Below are positions 23,310-37,020 of a stretch of DNA of 64,000 bases, one piece after another (the stretch's first letter is position 1; each line of letters opens with the position of its first letter). Source of the DNA: Epiperipatus broadwayi. Taxonomy: Eukaryota; Onychophora; Udeonychophora; Euonychophora; Peripatidae. The DNA lies in the NCBI GenBank assembly GCA_028023455.1, contig JAQFVV010006221.1, positions 7,793,011-7,857,010 of the forward strand, written 5' to 3'. The notes beneath the pieces were generated by a model that saw only the letters and a list, made by a program, of their open reading frames with translations, did not search any database and was not told the origin of the DNA. A program made the translations under genes and the position numbers.

Positions 23310-25320
23310 TAATTACAAACATACCCCCATACCTCCCTATCCACCTTTTCCTAACCATCACCATACCTTCTTCCCTCCCTTCCCACCTACCCAACAACCA
23401 CCATACCTAACAACATCCCAATCACTACCTCCCACCATCTCTGTAAACACCATTATCACAAACTGCATCCATCTCTAAACACCATTATTATTATTATTAT
23501 TATTCACCACCACTATCATCCCTAACCATGACCCAACATCATACCTAACAACCACCCCTAACACAGTCTTTAACTACCACAATCCCTACCCACAATCCCT
23601 AACCACTACCATCCCTACCCACCAGGATCCTTAACCACCACCATACCACAATCCCTCCCCACCTGACCATTCCAAACCAGCCGCATACCTCCCTCCCTTT
23701 CCACCCACCCATCAACCACCATACTTAACCACCATCATAACTTACCACAACCAAACCTAACTACTACCACCACCACTAACCTCCACTGCCCACCATCAAA
23801 CCTATTCACCATACCTAACCACCACTATCACAAACTCCCACCATCCATGTAAACACCATCATCACTAACCTGCTCGATCACTAACCAGCATTATAATTAC
23901 TATTCACCATCACCACGACCCCCAACCATGACTGAATGTCATACCTAACCGCTGTCTCTAACACCATACCTAACCACCACCATTCTTAACCACTGCAATC
24001 CATAACCACCTGGATCCTTAACCACAACCATACCTTCATCCCTCCCTACCAACCCATTCCTAACCACCACCATACCTCCTTTCCCAACCACCCATCAAAC
24101 ACCATACATAATTAACATCATACCTTATCACCCCCAAACCTAAACACCACCACCTAACCACTTCCCCATTACTATCTCCCACCATCACTAACCACCACCC
24201 TACCTAACCAACAACATCCATGTAACCAGCACCATAACCATCCTTGTCCATCTCCAACCACCACCAGTGTTTTCTTCTTTTTCTTTCTTCTTTTTATTGT
24301 TCCTCCTCTTCTTGTTCCTCTTCTTCCTTTTCTTTTACTCCTCCTCCTTGACAGCCATCACCCCTAACCACCACCATATCTAACCACCATCCCTAACTAT
24401 GACCATTTCTAACCATCATCCCTAACCACCACCACACCTAGCCACCACTATACCTAAACATCACTATCATTAACTGCAACTTCTGTATAACCAGCACCAT
24501 CTCTATCTTTCTATCCCTAACCACCATTATTATTATTATTTACCACTACCATCCCTAACCATGACCCAACACCATACCTAACCACCACCCCTAACTAACA
24601 CCATACCTAACCACCATGCCTAACCACTACCATCCCTAACCACCAGGATCCCTAACCACAACCACACCTTCATACCTCCCTATCCACCCATTGCTAACTA
24701 CCACCATACCTCCCTCCCTTCCCACCCACCAAATCAACCACCACCTAACCACCATCAAACCTAACCAACTTCATACCTAACCACATCCCCATCCCTAACC
24801 ACCACTACCACTAATTACCACGATCCCTAACCACCCCCAACTGTGTAACCACCACCACTATCCCTATCCATTCCTAACCACCACCAGTCTTCTCTTCCTC
24901 CTTTTTCTTCTTCCTCTACATCTTTCTTCTCCTCCTCTTCATCTTCCTCTTCTCCTCTACCACCATCACCCCTAACCACCACCATATCTAACCACCACAG
25001 CTAACTACCACCAATTATAACCACCATCTCAACACCAACCACAGCTAACCATTACTCACCACCACATCTAGCCACCACCATACCTAACCACCCCTATCAC
25101 TAACTCCCAACCTTCATGTAATCACCACCATCACTACCCCTTTCCATCCTGAACTGCCATTATTATTATTATTATTATTCACAACCAACACCATCCCTAA
25201 CCACGAGCCAACATCATACCTAACCATGACCCCTAACTAATACCATCCCTAGCCACCACTATCAATACCACAACCATCCCTAACCACCACCATCCTTAAC
25301 CACCAGGATGCTTAACCACC
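23310..25320 (+). repeat. ~2-kb satellite segment duplicated 8.0 kb away (copy 1)
   Basis: It matches 31,250-33,320 in order. Both have CCACCTTTTCC/CCCCCTTTTCC with CCATACCTTCTTCCC, then the long polypyrimidine tract (24,269 versus 32,252, offset about 7,985), then a second tract (24,886 versus 32,889, offset about 8,000). Confidence 0.55.
24269..24349 (+). repeat. Polypyrimidine tract
   Basis: About 80 bases of almost pure T and C (TTC, CTT and TCC runs) follow CCACCAGTGTTTTC and mark the start of a satellite monomer. Shorter relatives lie at 24,886-24,958, 28,982-29,048, 34,014-34,062, 37,388-37,433, 37,998-38,058, 39,538-39,582 and 41,697-41,732. Confidence 0.8.
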
Positions 25321-25429
25321 ACCATACCTCCATCCTTCCCTTTCCACCAACCCATCATCCACCATAGCTAACCATCACCAAAACTAACCACCAACATACC
25401 TTACCACTCAAATATAAGCATCACCATCA

Positions 25430-27060
25430 CTATCTCCCACCATAGCTACCACATCTAACCATAACCACCATCACTCACCAAGCCCATCATTAACCTCTAC
25501 CAATGCTAACAATCACCAAACCTAACTACAACCATACCTACTCACCACCATAACTAACCACCACCAATAACTCCAATTATTTCTAATTACCACTACCATC
25601 ACTCACTTCAGCATCCCTAACCACCTGGCATAACTACCAACCACCACCATACCAGCTACCACCACTCTCAAACATCATCCACCATCATAACTAACCACCT
25701 ACCCCTAAACCCCACCATTTCTAACCAAAACCATCCCTAACCACTACCCTACCTAACCACCATGATTCCTCACAACCACCTCCCACCCTATCTATGCAAA
25801 ACCATACCTAACTACTACCAATACTTAACCATCATCATATCTAACTACCAATAAACCTAACCAGCAATATACTTCCCTTCCTACCCACCCTTTCCTAACC
25901 ACCACTAAACCTCTCACACCCTTCCTTCCCACCCACCCATAAAACACCATACTTAACCCCCAGCAAACCAAACCACCATTATACCTTACCACCACTGTAT
26001 GTAACCACCTCCATCACTAACTCCCACCATCCCTAACCACCACCACTTACCCCTACCACATACCTAACCACCCCAGACTATCAAACCTAAACACCACCAT
26101 CACTAACTCCCACTATTTGTGCAACCACCATCATCACTAACCCTCTCCATCTCTAACCACCATTATTATTATTAATAACCACCACCATCCCTAACCATGA
26201 CCCAACATCACTCCTAACCATGACCTCTAATACCATACCTAACCACCACCAACCTTAAACCACAAACACCCCCAAACCCATCCCAAACCACCAGGATTCC
26301 TAACCACAACCATACATCCATCCCTCCCTAACCGCCTCCATACCTCCCTCTCTCCCTCCCTACCCATCCACCCATCAACCACATACCTAACAATGACCAA
26401 CCCTAACCAGCATCAAACCTTACCACCACCAAACCTAACCAACAGTATACTTAACCACCTCACTATCACCCCTCCCACCATTATTACTAACCCCCACCCA
26501 TGCAAACATCATCAGTAACCCCCTCCATTCCTAACCAACATGAGTCTTTCTTCTCCATAACCATACCTAACCACCAGCCACTACCACCATATCTAATGAC
26601 CACCATCACTAACCATCCATCTTGTAACCACCACCATCCATAACACCATCTCTAACGACCATTATTATTATTATTCACCACCAGCACCATCCCTAACCAT
26701 GTCCCAACATCATACCTAACTAATGCCTCTAACAAACACCATCCCTAACCACAACCATCCCTAACCACTACCATCCCTAACCACAACCATCGTTAACCAC
26801 CAAAATCCATAACCACCACCACACCTCCCTCCCTATCCACCAATTCCTAATCTCCACCATACTACCTTCCCTCCCTTCCAACCCACCCATCACCACCATA
26901 TCTAGCCACCAGCAAAGCTAACCACCATCATAACTTACCACCACCAAACCTAACCACCACCATATGTAACCACCTGCATCACTAACTCCCACCATCCCTA
27001 ACCACCATCACCATTAACCCCCACCACCCAACATAAATCCTCTCCCATCACCATACCTAA
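25430..27060 (+). repeat. Duplicated satellite segment, copy without the insertion
   Basis: Partner of 18,939-23,150. At the equivalent point (about 26,498-26,525) it reads CCCATGCAAACATCATCAGT, an uninterrupted version of the insertion site with a single GCAA where GTAA is doubled in the other copy. It therefore serves as a natural empty site. Confidence 0.65.
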
Positions 27061-30000
27061 CCACCACCATCACTAACTCCCACCATCCATGTAACCACTA
27101 ACATCACTAACCCTGTCCATCCATAACCACCATTATTATTAATATTATTATTATTCACCATAACCACCATCCCCATGACCCAACATCATGCCTAGCAAAT
27201 GCCCCTATCTAACATAATACCCAACCACCACCAACCCTAACCACAACCATCTTTAACATCTACCATCCCTAACCACCATGATCCCTTACCACAACAATAC
27301 CCCAATTCCTCCCTACCCACCCATTCCTAACAAACACCATACCTCCCTCACTTCCCACCCACCCATCATCCACCATAATTAACCACCAACAAACCTAACC
27401 ACCATCATACCTTACCACGACCAAACCAAACCAACACCATACCAAATCACCTTCTAACTATCTACCACCATCCCTAACCAGCTCTACCACTAACCCCCAC
27501 CATGCCTAATCATTACCATACCTAAACACCATCATACATATAACCACCACTATTACTAACCCCATCCATCCCTAACCAACACCAGTCTCCTGCTCTTCAC
27601 AACCACCACCACCACCATCCCTAACCACCATACCTAGCCACCACCATACCTAACTACTATCACCACTAACTCCATCCTCCATGAAACCACCACCATCACT
27701 AACCCTTTCTATCCCTAACTACGACTATTATTATTATTACTATTATTCACCACCACCACCATCCCTAACCATTACCCAACATCATACCTAACCACCACCC
27801 CTAACCACCACCATCCTTAACCAATCCTTAATCATTACCATTCCTAACCAACAGGATACTTAACCACCACCATACGTCCATCCCTCCCTACCCACCCATT
27901 CCTAACCACCCCCATACCTCCCTCCATTCAAACCCACCCATCAACCTCCATACCTAACCACCATCACACCTTCCACCATACCTAACCACCTCCATTACTA
28001 ATTCCCACCATCCCTAACCACCACCACCACTAATACCACCACCATACCTAACACCCCCACCATCAAATCTATCCCCTACCATACCTAACCACCCTCATCA
28101 CTAACTCCCACAATTCATGTAACCACCATCATCAACAACTCCCTCCATCCCTACCCATTATTATTATTATTATTATTCACCACCACCACCATCATCCCTA
28201 ACCATGAACCAACATCATACCTAACCACCACCCCTAATTACCACCTTTCCTAACCACCACAATCCTTACCCACAACAATCCCTAACCACTACCATCCCTA
28301 ACCACCAGGATCCTTAACCACCACGATACATTGATCCCTCCCCACCCAACCATTCCTAACCAGCACCATACCTCCCTCCCTCCCATTCCACCCACCCATC
28401 CACCACCATACTTAACCATCATAACTTACCACCACCACTAGCCTCCACCACCCATTGTCAAACCTACCAACCACCATACCTATCCATCACCATCACAAAC
28501 TCCCATCAAATGTGGAACCACCATCATCAAAAACCCACTCCATTCCTAACCAGCTTTATTAATACTATTACTATTCACCACCACCACAATCCCTAACCAT
28601 GACCAAACATCATACCTAACCACCGCCCCTAACTAACACCATACCTAACAACCACCATCCCTAATCACAACCATCCTTAACCACTGCCATCCCTAACTAC
28701 CAGGATCCCTAACTACAACCATACCTTCATCCATCCCTACCCACCCATTCATAACCACCACCATACCTCCCTTCCCAACCACCCATCAACTACCATACAT
28801 AACCAACATCGTACCTTACCACCACCAAACCTAACGTAACCTCCTCCCCATCACTACTTCCCACCATCCCTAAACACCAGTACCACTAACCCCTACCATC
28901 CCTAACCACCAGTACCACTAACCCCCACCATCCATGTAACCACCACCATCACTCACCCTGTCCTTCCCTAACCACTGCCAGTCTTCTCCTGCTCTTCCTT
29001 TTCTTCTTCTAACTCTACCTCCTCCCCTTCCTCTTCTCATCCTCCTCCACTACCACCATTCCTAACCACCAACATATCTAACCACCATACATAACTACCA
29101 CCATCCCTAACCATGACCCAACATCATACCTAACCCCCACCCCTAACTAACACCATACCTAATCACCACCATCTCTAACAACAATCATCCCTAAACACCA
29201 GGATCACCAACTACAACCATATCTCCATCCCTCCCTATCCAACAATTTCTAACCATCACTATACCTCCCTCATTCCCTACCTTCCCACCTACCCATCAAC
29301 CACCATATGTAACCACCACCAAACCTAAGGGTCACACCTTACCATAACCATACCTAGCCACCTTCCCATGACTACCTCCCACCAACCCTAACCACAACTA
29401 CCACTAACCCCCATCATCCCTAAACAGCATAAACAGTGTAACCACCACTACTAACCCCCTTCATTCCTAACCACCACCATCACCACCATACTTAACTACC
29501 ACCATTTCTAACCACCATTTGTAACTACCACCCACCACCAAAATGTAAACACCCCCATACCTAACAACCCCCATCACTAACTCCCACCCTCCATGTAACC
29601 ACAACCATCACTAACCCTTTCCATCTCTAACCACCATTATTATTATTATTATTATTATAAATAATCACCACCACCATAATCCCTATCCATGAGCCAACAT
29701 CATACCTAAGCACCACCCCTAACTCATACCATCCTTAACCACCACTATCTTTAACCACAACCATCCTTAAACTACCTTCTTTGACTACCAGGGGTCTTAA
29801 CCACCACCACCCCTCCCTACCACCCATTCCAAAACACCACCATACCTCTATCCAACCCACTCATCAACTACCATACCTAACCACCATCAAAGTGAACCAC
29901 CATCATACCTTACCACCACAAATCCTAACCACCACTATACCTAACACTCTCCCCATCACTACATCCCCCATCCCTAAGCACAACTAACATTAACCCCCAC

Positions 30001-31249
30001 CATCCCTAACCACCACAATTCGTGAAACAACCACCATCACTAACCCTTCCATTCCTTACCACTACCAGTCTCTTCTTCACCACCACCACCAACATGATAC
30101 CTAACTACCACCATTTCTAACCCCCATCCCTAACCACCACCATACCTAACCACCATCAACCACCACAGCTAGCCACCACCATACCTAACCACTGCCATCA
30201 CTAACTCCCACTTTCCATGTAATCACCATCATCACTAACATTTTCAATACCTAACCACCATCATTATTATTCACCACCACCACCATCCCTAACCATGACC
30301 CAACATTGTACCTATCCAACACCCATAACTAACACCATCCCTAACCACAACCATCGCTAACTACCATACCTAACCACCATCCACCACCACCACTAACTCC
30401 CACTTTACATGTAACCACTACCATCACTAATGTTTTCAACCCCTAACCACCACTATTATTATTATTAATATTCACCACTACCACCATCCCTAACCATGAC
30501 CCAACATCATACCTAACCACTACCCATAACTAACACCATCACTAATCACAACCATCCCAAACAACTACCATCCCCAACCACCATGAACCTTCAACACCAC
30601 CATACTTATATCCCACCCTACCCACCCATTCCTAACCACCATGATACTTCCCTCCCTTACCTCCCCACCCACCCATTACCCACCATAACTAACCACCACC
30701 AAACCTAAATACCTTCATACTTTATCACTACCAAACCTAACCACCATACCTAACAAGCTCACCACCACTACCTCCCACCATCTCTAACCACCACTACCAC
30801 TAACCCCAACATTTCTAACCCCCACCATCTATGTAACCACCACCATCACTCATCCCTTCTTTCCCTAACCATCACCAGTCTCCTCTTCTTCCTCTTATCC
30901 TACTCCACCAGTACCAACACCACTATCCCTAACTGCCACCATATCTAACCATCTTAACTAACTACCACCATTACAAACCACCATCCATAACCAGCACCAT
31001 ACCTAACCACCACTTACCACCATACCAGCCACCACCATACATAACCACTGACCATCACTGACTCTCACCCTCTGTGTAACCACCACCATCACTAACTCTT
31101 TACATCCCTAAACACCATTATTATTATCCCCCACCACCACCATCCCTAACCATGACCCAACATTATACCTGTCCACAACCCCTAACACCATATCTAACCA
31201 CCACCATCTTTAACAACAACCATGCCTAACCACCAAGATTCCTAATTAC

Positions 31250-33320
31250 AACCATACCTCCATCCTTCCCTATCCCCCTTTTCCTAACCATCACCATACC
31301 TTCTTCCCTCCCTTCCCACCTACCAATCAACCAACATACCTAACAACCTCCCACCATCTGTTAAACACCATTACCACTAACTGTATCCATCCCTAACCAC
31401 CATTATTATTATTATTATTCACCACAACTACCATCCCTAACAATGACCCAACATCAAAAATAACCAACACCCCTAACACCTTCCCTAACCACTGCAATCT
31501 GTACCCACAACAATCCCTAACCACTACCATGCCTAACCATCTGATACTTATCCACCACCATACCTTGATCCCTCCCACCCCAACCATTCCTACACAGCAC
31601 CATACCTCCCACTCTTATCCATATGCCCATCAACCACCATACTTAACCACCATCATAACTTACCACCACCAAACCTAACTACCACCATAGCTAACCTCCC
31701 ACCACCACTAACCTCCACTACCCACCATCAAACCTATTCACCACCATCACAAACTCCAATCATCCATGTAACCACCATCGGTACTATCCTGCTCTATCCC
31801 TAACTAGTATTTTTGTTGTTACTATTTGCCACTACCACCATCCCCAACCATGACTGCCAATCATACCTAACCACTGCCCCTAACATTATCCCTAATCACA
31901 ACCCTCCTTAACCACTGCCATCCCTATCCATCAGGATCCCTAACCACACCCATACCTTCATCTTTCCCTACCCACCCATTCCTATCAACCACCATACCTC
32001 CCTTCCCAACCACCCATCAACCAGCATACATAATTAACATCATACATTACTACCACCAAACATTCTACCAACATCTAACCACCTCCCCATCACTACCTCC
32101 CACCATCCCTAACTACCAGTATGACTAACACCCACCATCCCTAACTACCAGTACCAACAACCCCCACAATCCCTAACCACCACCATTACTAACCAACACC
32201 ATCCATGTAACCAGCACCATAACTATCCTTGTCCATCCCTAACCTCCACCAGTATTTTCTTCTTTTTCTCTTTCTTCTTTAGACTCTTCTTCCTCCTTGT
32301 CTTCTTCCTTTTCTTCTTGTTCTACTTCCTCTTCTTCTACTCTTCCTCCTTGAGCACTACCACCCCTAACCAACACCATATCTAACCACCATTCCTAACT
32401 ACCACCATTTCTAACCATCATTTTAACCACCACCATACCTAATCACCATACCTAAACATCACCTTCACTAACTCCAATTTCTGTGTAACCACCACCATCT
32501 CTAACCCTTTCCATCCCTAACCACCATTATTATTATTATTATTATAAATATTCACCACCACCATCCCTAAACATGACCCAACATCTTACCTAACCACCAC
32601 CCCTAACTAACACCATACTTAACCACCATCCCCAACCACTACTATCCCTAACCACCAGGATTGTTAACCACAACCATAACTTCATCCCTCACTACCCACC
32701 CATTCTTAACCACCACCATACTTCCCTCCCTCTTCCCACCCACCAATCAACCACCATACCTAACCACCACCAAACTTAACCACCATCAAACCTAAAGAAC
32801 TCCATACCTAACCACATTCCCATCCCTAACCACCACCATCTGTGTAACCACCACCATCACTATCCCTATCCATCCCTAACCCCCACTAGTCCTTTCTTCT
32901 CTTCCTACTTTTTCTTCTTCCTCTTCTTTCTCCTCCTCTTCATCCTCCTTTTCTTCTTCCTTTTCTCCTCTACCACCACCAACCCTAACCACCACCATAT
33001 CTAACCACCATACCTAACTACCACCATTTCTAACTATCCCTAACCCCCACCATAGCTAACCATTACTCACCACCACATCTAATCACAACCATACCAAACC
33101 ACCCCAATCACTACCTTCCAACCTTCATGTCACAACCACCATCACTAACCCTTTCCATCCTAACCACCATTATTATTATTATTATTATTAACCACCACCA
33201 CCATCCCTGACCATGAGCCAACATCATGCCTAACCATGACCTTTAAGTAATACCATCGCTAACCACAAACATCTCTAATCACTACCATCCATAACCACCA
33301 GGATGCTTAACCACCACCAT
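31250..33320 (+). repeat. ~2-kb satellite segment duplicated 8.0 kb away (copy 2)
   Basis: Partner of 23,310-25,320. A further diverged relative of its polypyrimidine part lies at 36,404-36,503, so this segment type exists at least three times. Confidence 0.55.
32252..32351 (+). repeat. Polypyrimidine tract
   Basis: About 100 bases of T/C-rich sequence, aligned with 24,269-24,349 in the 8.0-kb duplication. A second tract follows at 32,889-32,973. Confidence 0.8.
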
Positions 33321-34678
33321 ACCTCCATCTCTCCCTACACATCCATTCCCAGCAACCACCATATCTTCATCCAACCCATCAACCACCATAGCTAATCACC
33401 ACCAAAACTAACCACCATAATAACTTACCACCACCAAACTTAACCACCTCCATCAATAACTACCACTTTCCATAACCACCACCACCACCACTAACTTTCA
33501 CCAACATACCTAACCACCACCCACCATCAAACCTATCCACCACCATACCTAACCACGACCATCACTAACTCACACTATTCATCTAACCACCATCATCACT
33601 AATCCCCTCCATCCCTAACCACCATCATTATTATTATTCTTCACCATACCTAACCATGATCCAACATCATACATAACAACCACCCACAACTAACACCATT
33701 CCTAATGACTACCATCCCTAACCATGAAGATGTCTAGTGACAAACATTCATCCCTCCCTACTGACCCATTCCTATGCACCACTATACCTCCACCTCTTCC
33801 CACTGACTCATCAACCATGATACCTAATCACTAACCATTACTAACATAATACCTTACCACTACCAAACCTAACCACCACCATAGCTAACCACCTCCCCAT
33901 AACTACCTCCCACCATCCCTAACCACCACTGCAACTAACCCCCACCATCCTTAACCACCACCATCCGTGAAAACAGCACCATCACTAATTCTGTCCATTT
34001 CTAACCACAACCACTCTTTTCTTCTTCCTCCTCCTATTCTTCTTCCTGTTCTCCTCCTCCACCTGATCCTTGACCATCACCAACCCTAACCACCACCATA
34101 CCTAACTACCACCATTTCTAACCACTATCCCTAACCACCACAATACCTAATGACCACTCACCACCATACCTAACCACCACCATCACTACTCCCACTTTCC
34201 ATGTAACACCACCATCACTAACCCTGTCCATCCCTAACCACCATTATTATTATGATTATTATTATTCACAACCACGCCCATCTCTAACCATGACCCAACA
34301 TCATACCTAACCCCTACCTGTAACTAACACCACACCTAACCACCACCATCCCTAACCACAACCATCCCTAACCACTACCATCCCCAACCAGCAGGATCCC
34401 TGACCACAACCATACTTTAATCCCTCAACCCACCCATTCCTAACAACCACCATACCTCCCTCCCTTCTTACTCACCCATCAACCACCACACCTCCAACAT
34501 ACATAAACCCCATAATACCTTAACAGCACCATAGCTAACCACCACCCCATCACTATCTCCCACCATCCCTAACCACCAGTACCACTAACTCCTTCCATAC
34601 ATAACCACCATTATACCTAACCACAACCATCTGTGTAACCACCACCATCACTAATCCTAAACATCCCTAACCACAACC

Positions 34679-34789
34679 AGTATTTTCTGCTTCTCTTACT
34701 CTGTCTTCTAATTCTTATTCCTCTTCCTCCATGAATTCATCCTTTTTTCTTCCTTTTTATCTTCCCCTTCTCCACCTCCTCCTCCACCA
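34679..34789 (+). repeat. Polypyrimidine tract, left copy of a tandem pair
   Basis: It contains CTCTGTCTTCTAATTCTT and ATTCATCCTTTTTTCTT, both repeated at 35,362-35,461. The pair, about 682 bases apart, shows a recent tandem duplication of one monomer. Confidence 0.75.
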
Positions 34790-35361
34790 ACATTCCTAAC
34801 CACCACCATATCTACCCACCATACCTAACTACCACCTTTTCTAATGACCACTATACCTAACCACAACTCACCACCATACCTAATCACCACCATCACTAGC
34901 TCCCACTTTCTGTGTAACCACCACCATCACAAACCCTTTCCATCCCTAAAGACCAATATTATTATTCACTACCACCACCATCCCTAACCATGACCCAACA
35001 TTATACCTAACCCCCACCTGTAACTAACACCACACCTAACCACCACCATCCCTAACCACTACCATCCCCAACCACCAGGAACCCTGACCAAAACCATACA
35101 TTCATCCCTCAACCCACCCATTCCTAACCACCACCATACCTGCCTCCCTTCCCACCCACCCATCAACCACAATACCTAACCTCTACCATACCTAACAACC
35201 ATAATACCTAACCACCACCATAGCTAACCACCTCCCCATCACTACCTCTCACCATCTCTAACCACCAGTACCCCTTCCATCCCTAACCACCACCATACAT
35301 AACCACCACAATCAGTGTAACCACCACCATCACTTACCCTGTACACCCCTAACTACAACCA

Positions 35362-35461
35362 GTATTTTCCTCTCCTACTCTGTCTTCTAATTCTTCCTCT
35401 TCCTCCATCAATTCATCCTTTTTTTCTTTTTTATCTTCCGCTTCTCATTCTTCACTTTTTC
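35362..35461 (+). repeat. Polypyrimidine tract, right copy of a tandem pair
   Basis: Partner of 34,679-34,789 with the same non-repetitive interruptions (CTGTCTTCTAATTCTTCC and CAATTCATCC), which would not be shared by chance. Confidence 0.75.
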
Positions 35462-36403
35462 CACCATCAACATCCCTAACCACCACGATATCTACCCACC
35501 ATACTTAACTACCACCATTTCTAACAACCACCATTGCTAACCAGCACTGACCACCACACCTAGCCACCACCATACCTAACCACCACAATCACTACCTCCC
35601 ACTTTTTGTGTAACCACCACCATCACTAACCATTTTATCCCTAACCAATATTATTATTCACCACAACCATCCCTAACCATCACCCCTAATTAACATTTTC
35701 CCTAACCTCCACAATCTCTACCCACAACAATCCATAACCATTACCATCTCTAACCACCAGGATCCTTAACCACCACCATACCTCGATCTCTCCCCACCCA
35801 ACCATTCCTAACCAGCACCATACGCCCATCCCTCGCTTTCCACCCACCCATCAACCACCATACTTAACCACCACCAAACTAACCACCACCATAGCTAACC
35901 AACACCACCACTACCTCCAGCAGCCTTCATCAAACCTACTCACACTATCACAAACTCCCACCATCCATGTAACACCATCATCACTAACCCACTCCAACAC
36001 AAACAAGCATTATTATTATTACTACTATTCACCATCACCATCCCTATCCATGATCGAACATCATACCTAATGACCATCCCTAATCACAACCATCCTAAAC
36101 CACTGCCATACCAACCACCAGGATGCCTAACCCCAACCATACTTTCATCCATTCCTACCCACCCATTCCTAACCACCATACCTCCCTTCGCAACCACCCA
36201 TCAAACACCATACATAACCAACATCATACTTTACCACCACCAAACCTAACCACCATGACCTAACCACCTCCCCATCATTACCTCCCACCATCCGTAACCA
36301 CCAGTACTACTAACCCCTACCATCCCTAACCACCACCATACCTAACCAACATCAGTGTAACCAGCACCATAACTATCCTTGTCCATCCCCAACCACCACC
36401 ACT

Positions 36404-36503
36404 ATTTTCCTCTCCTTTTTTGTTTTTTATTCTTCTTCCTCTTTCTCCTCCTCTTCTTCCTTTTCTTCTTGTACCTGTTCTTCCTCTTCTACTGCTCATC
36501 CTT
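36404..36503 (+). repeat. Polypyrimidine tract
   Basis: It resembles 32,252-32,351, including the exit sequence CATCCTTGACC, and is the third member of that tract type. Confidence 0.7.
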
Positions 36504-36984
36504 GACCACCACCACCCCTAACCTCCACAATATCTAACCACCATCCCTAACTACCTCCATTTCTAACCATCATCCATAACCACCACCATATCTAACCACC
36601 ACACATACCTAAACATCACCATCACTAACTCCAACTTCTGTGTAAGCACCATTATCTCTAACCCTTTCCATTTTTTACCACCATTATTATTATTATTATT
36701 CACCACAATCCCTAACCATGACCCAACATCATAGTTAACCACCACCCCGAACTAACACCATCCCTAACCACCACCAAAGCTAACCATCATAACATACCAC
36801 CACCAAGCCTAACCACCACCATAAATAATCACCTCCAACACTAACTCACCATCCCTAACCACCACTAACACTAACCTCTATCACAATACCTAACCACCAT
36901 GCACCATCAGATGTACCCACCTCCATACCTACCCCCCACCATCCATGTAACCACCATCATTTAATGCCCTCCATCCTTACCCAC

Positions 36985-36985
<1 letters not shown>

Positions 36986-37018
<33 letters not shown>
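36986..37018 (+). repeat. Longest (ATT)n island of the array
   Basis: About eleven ATT triplets follow CTTACCCACC and precede CACTACCAACACC. More than 50 such islands occur in the satellite (for example near 22,738, 25,157, 29,637, 33,169, 41,205, 48,175 and 62,120), each followed within about 40 bases by the conserved ATGACCCAACATCAT box. Confidence 0.85.
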
Positions 37019-37020
<2 letters not shown>

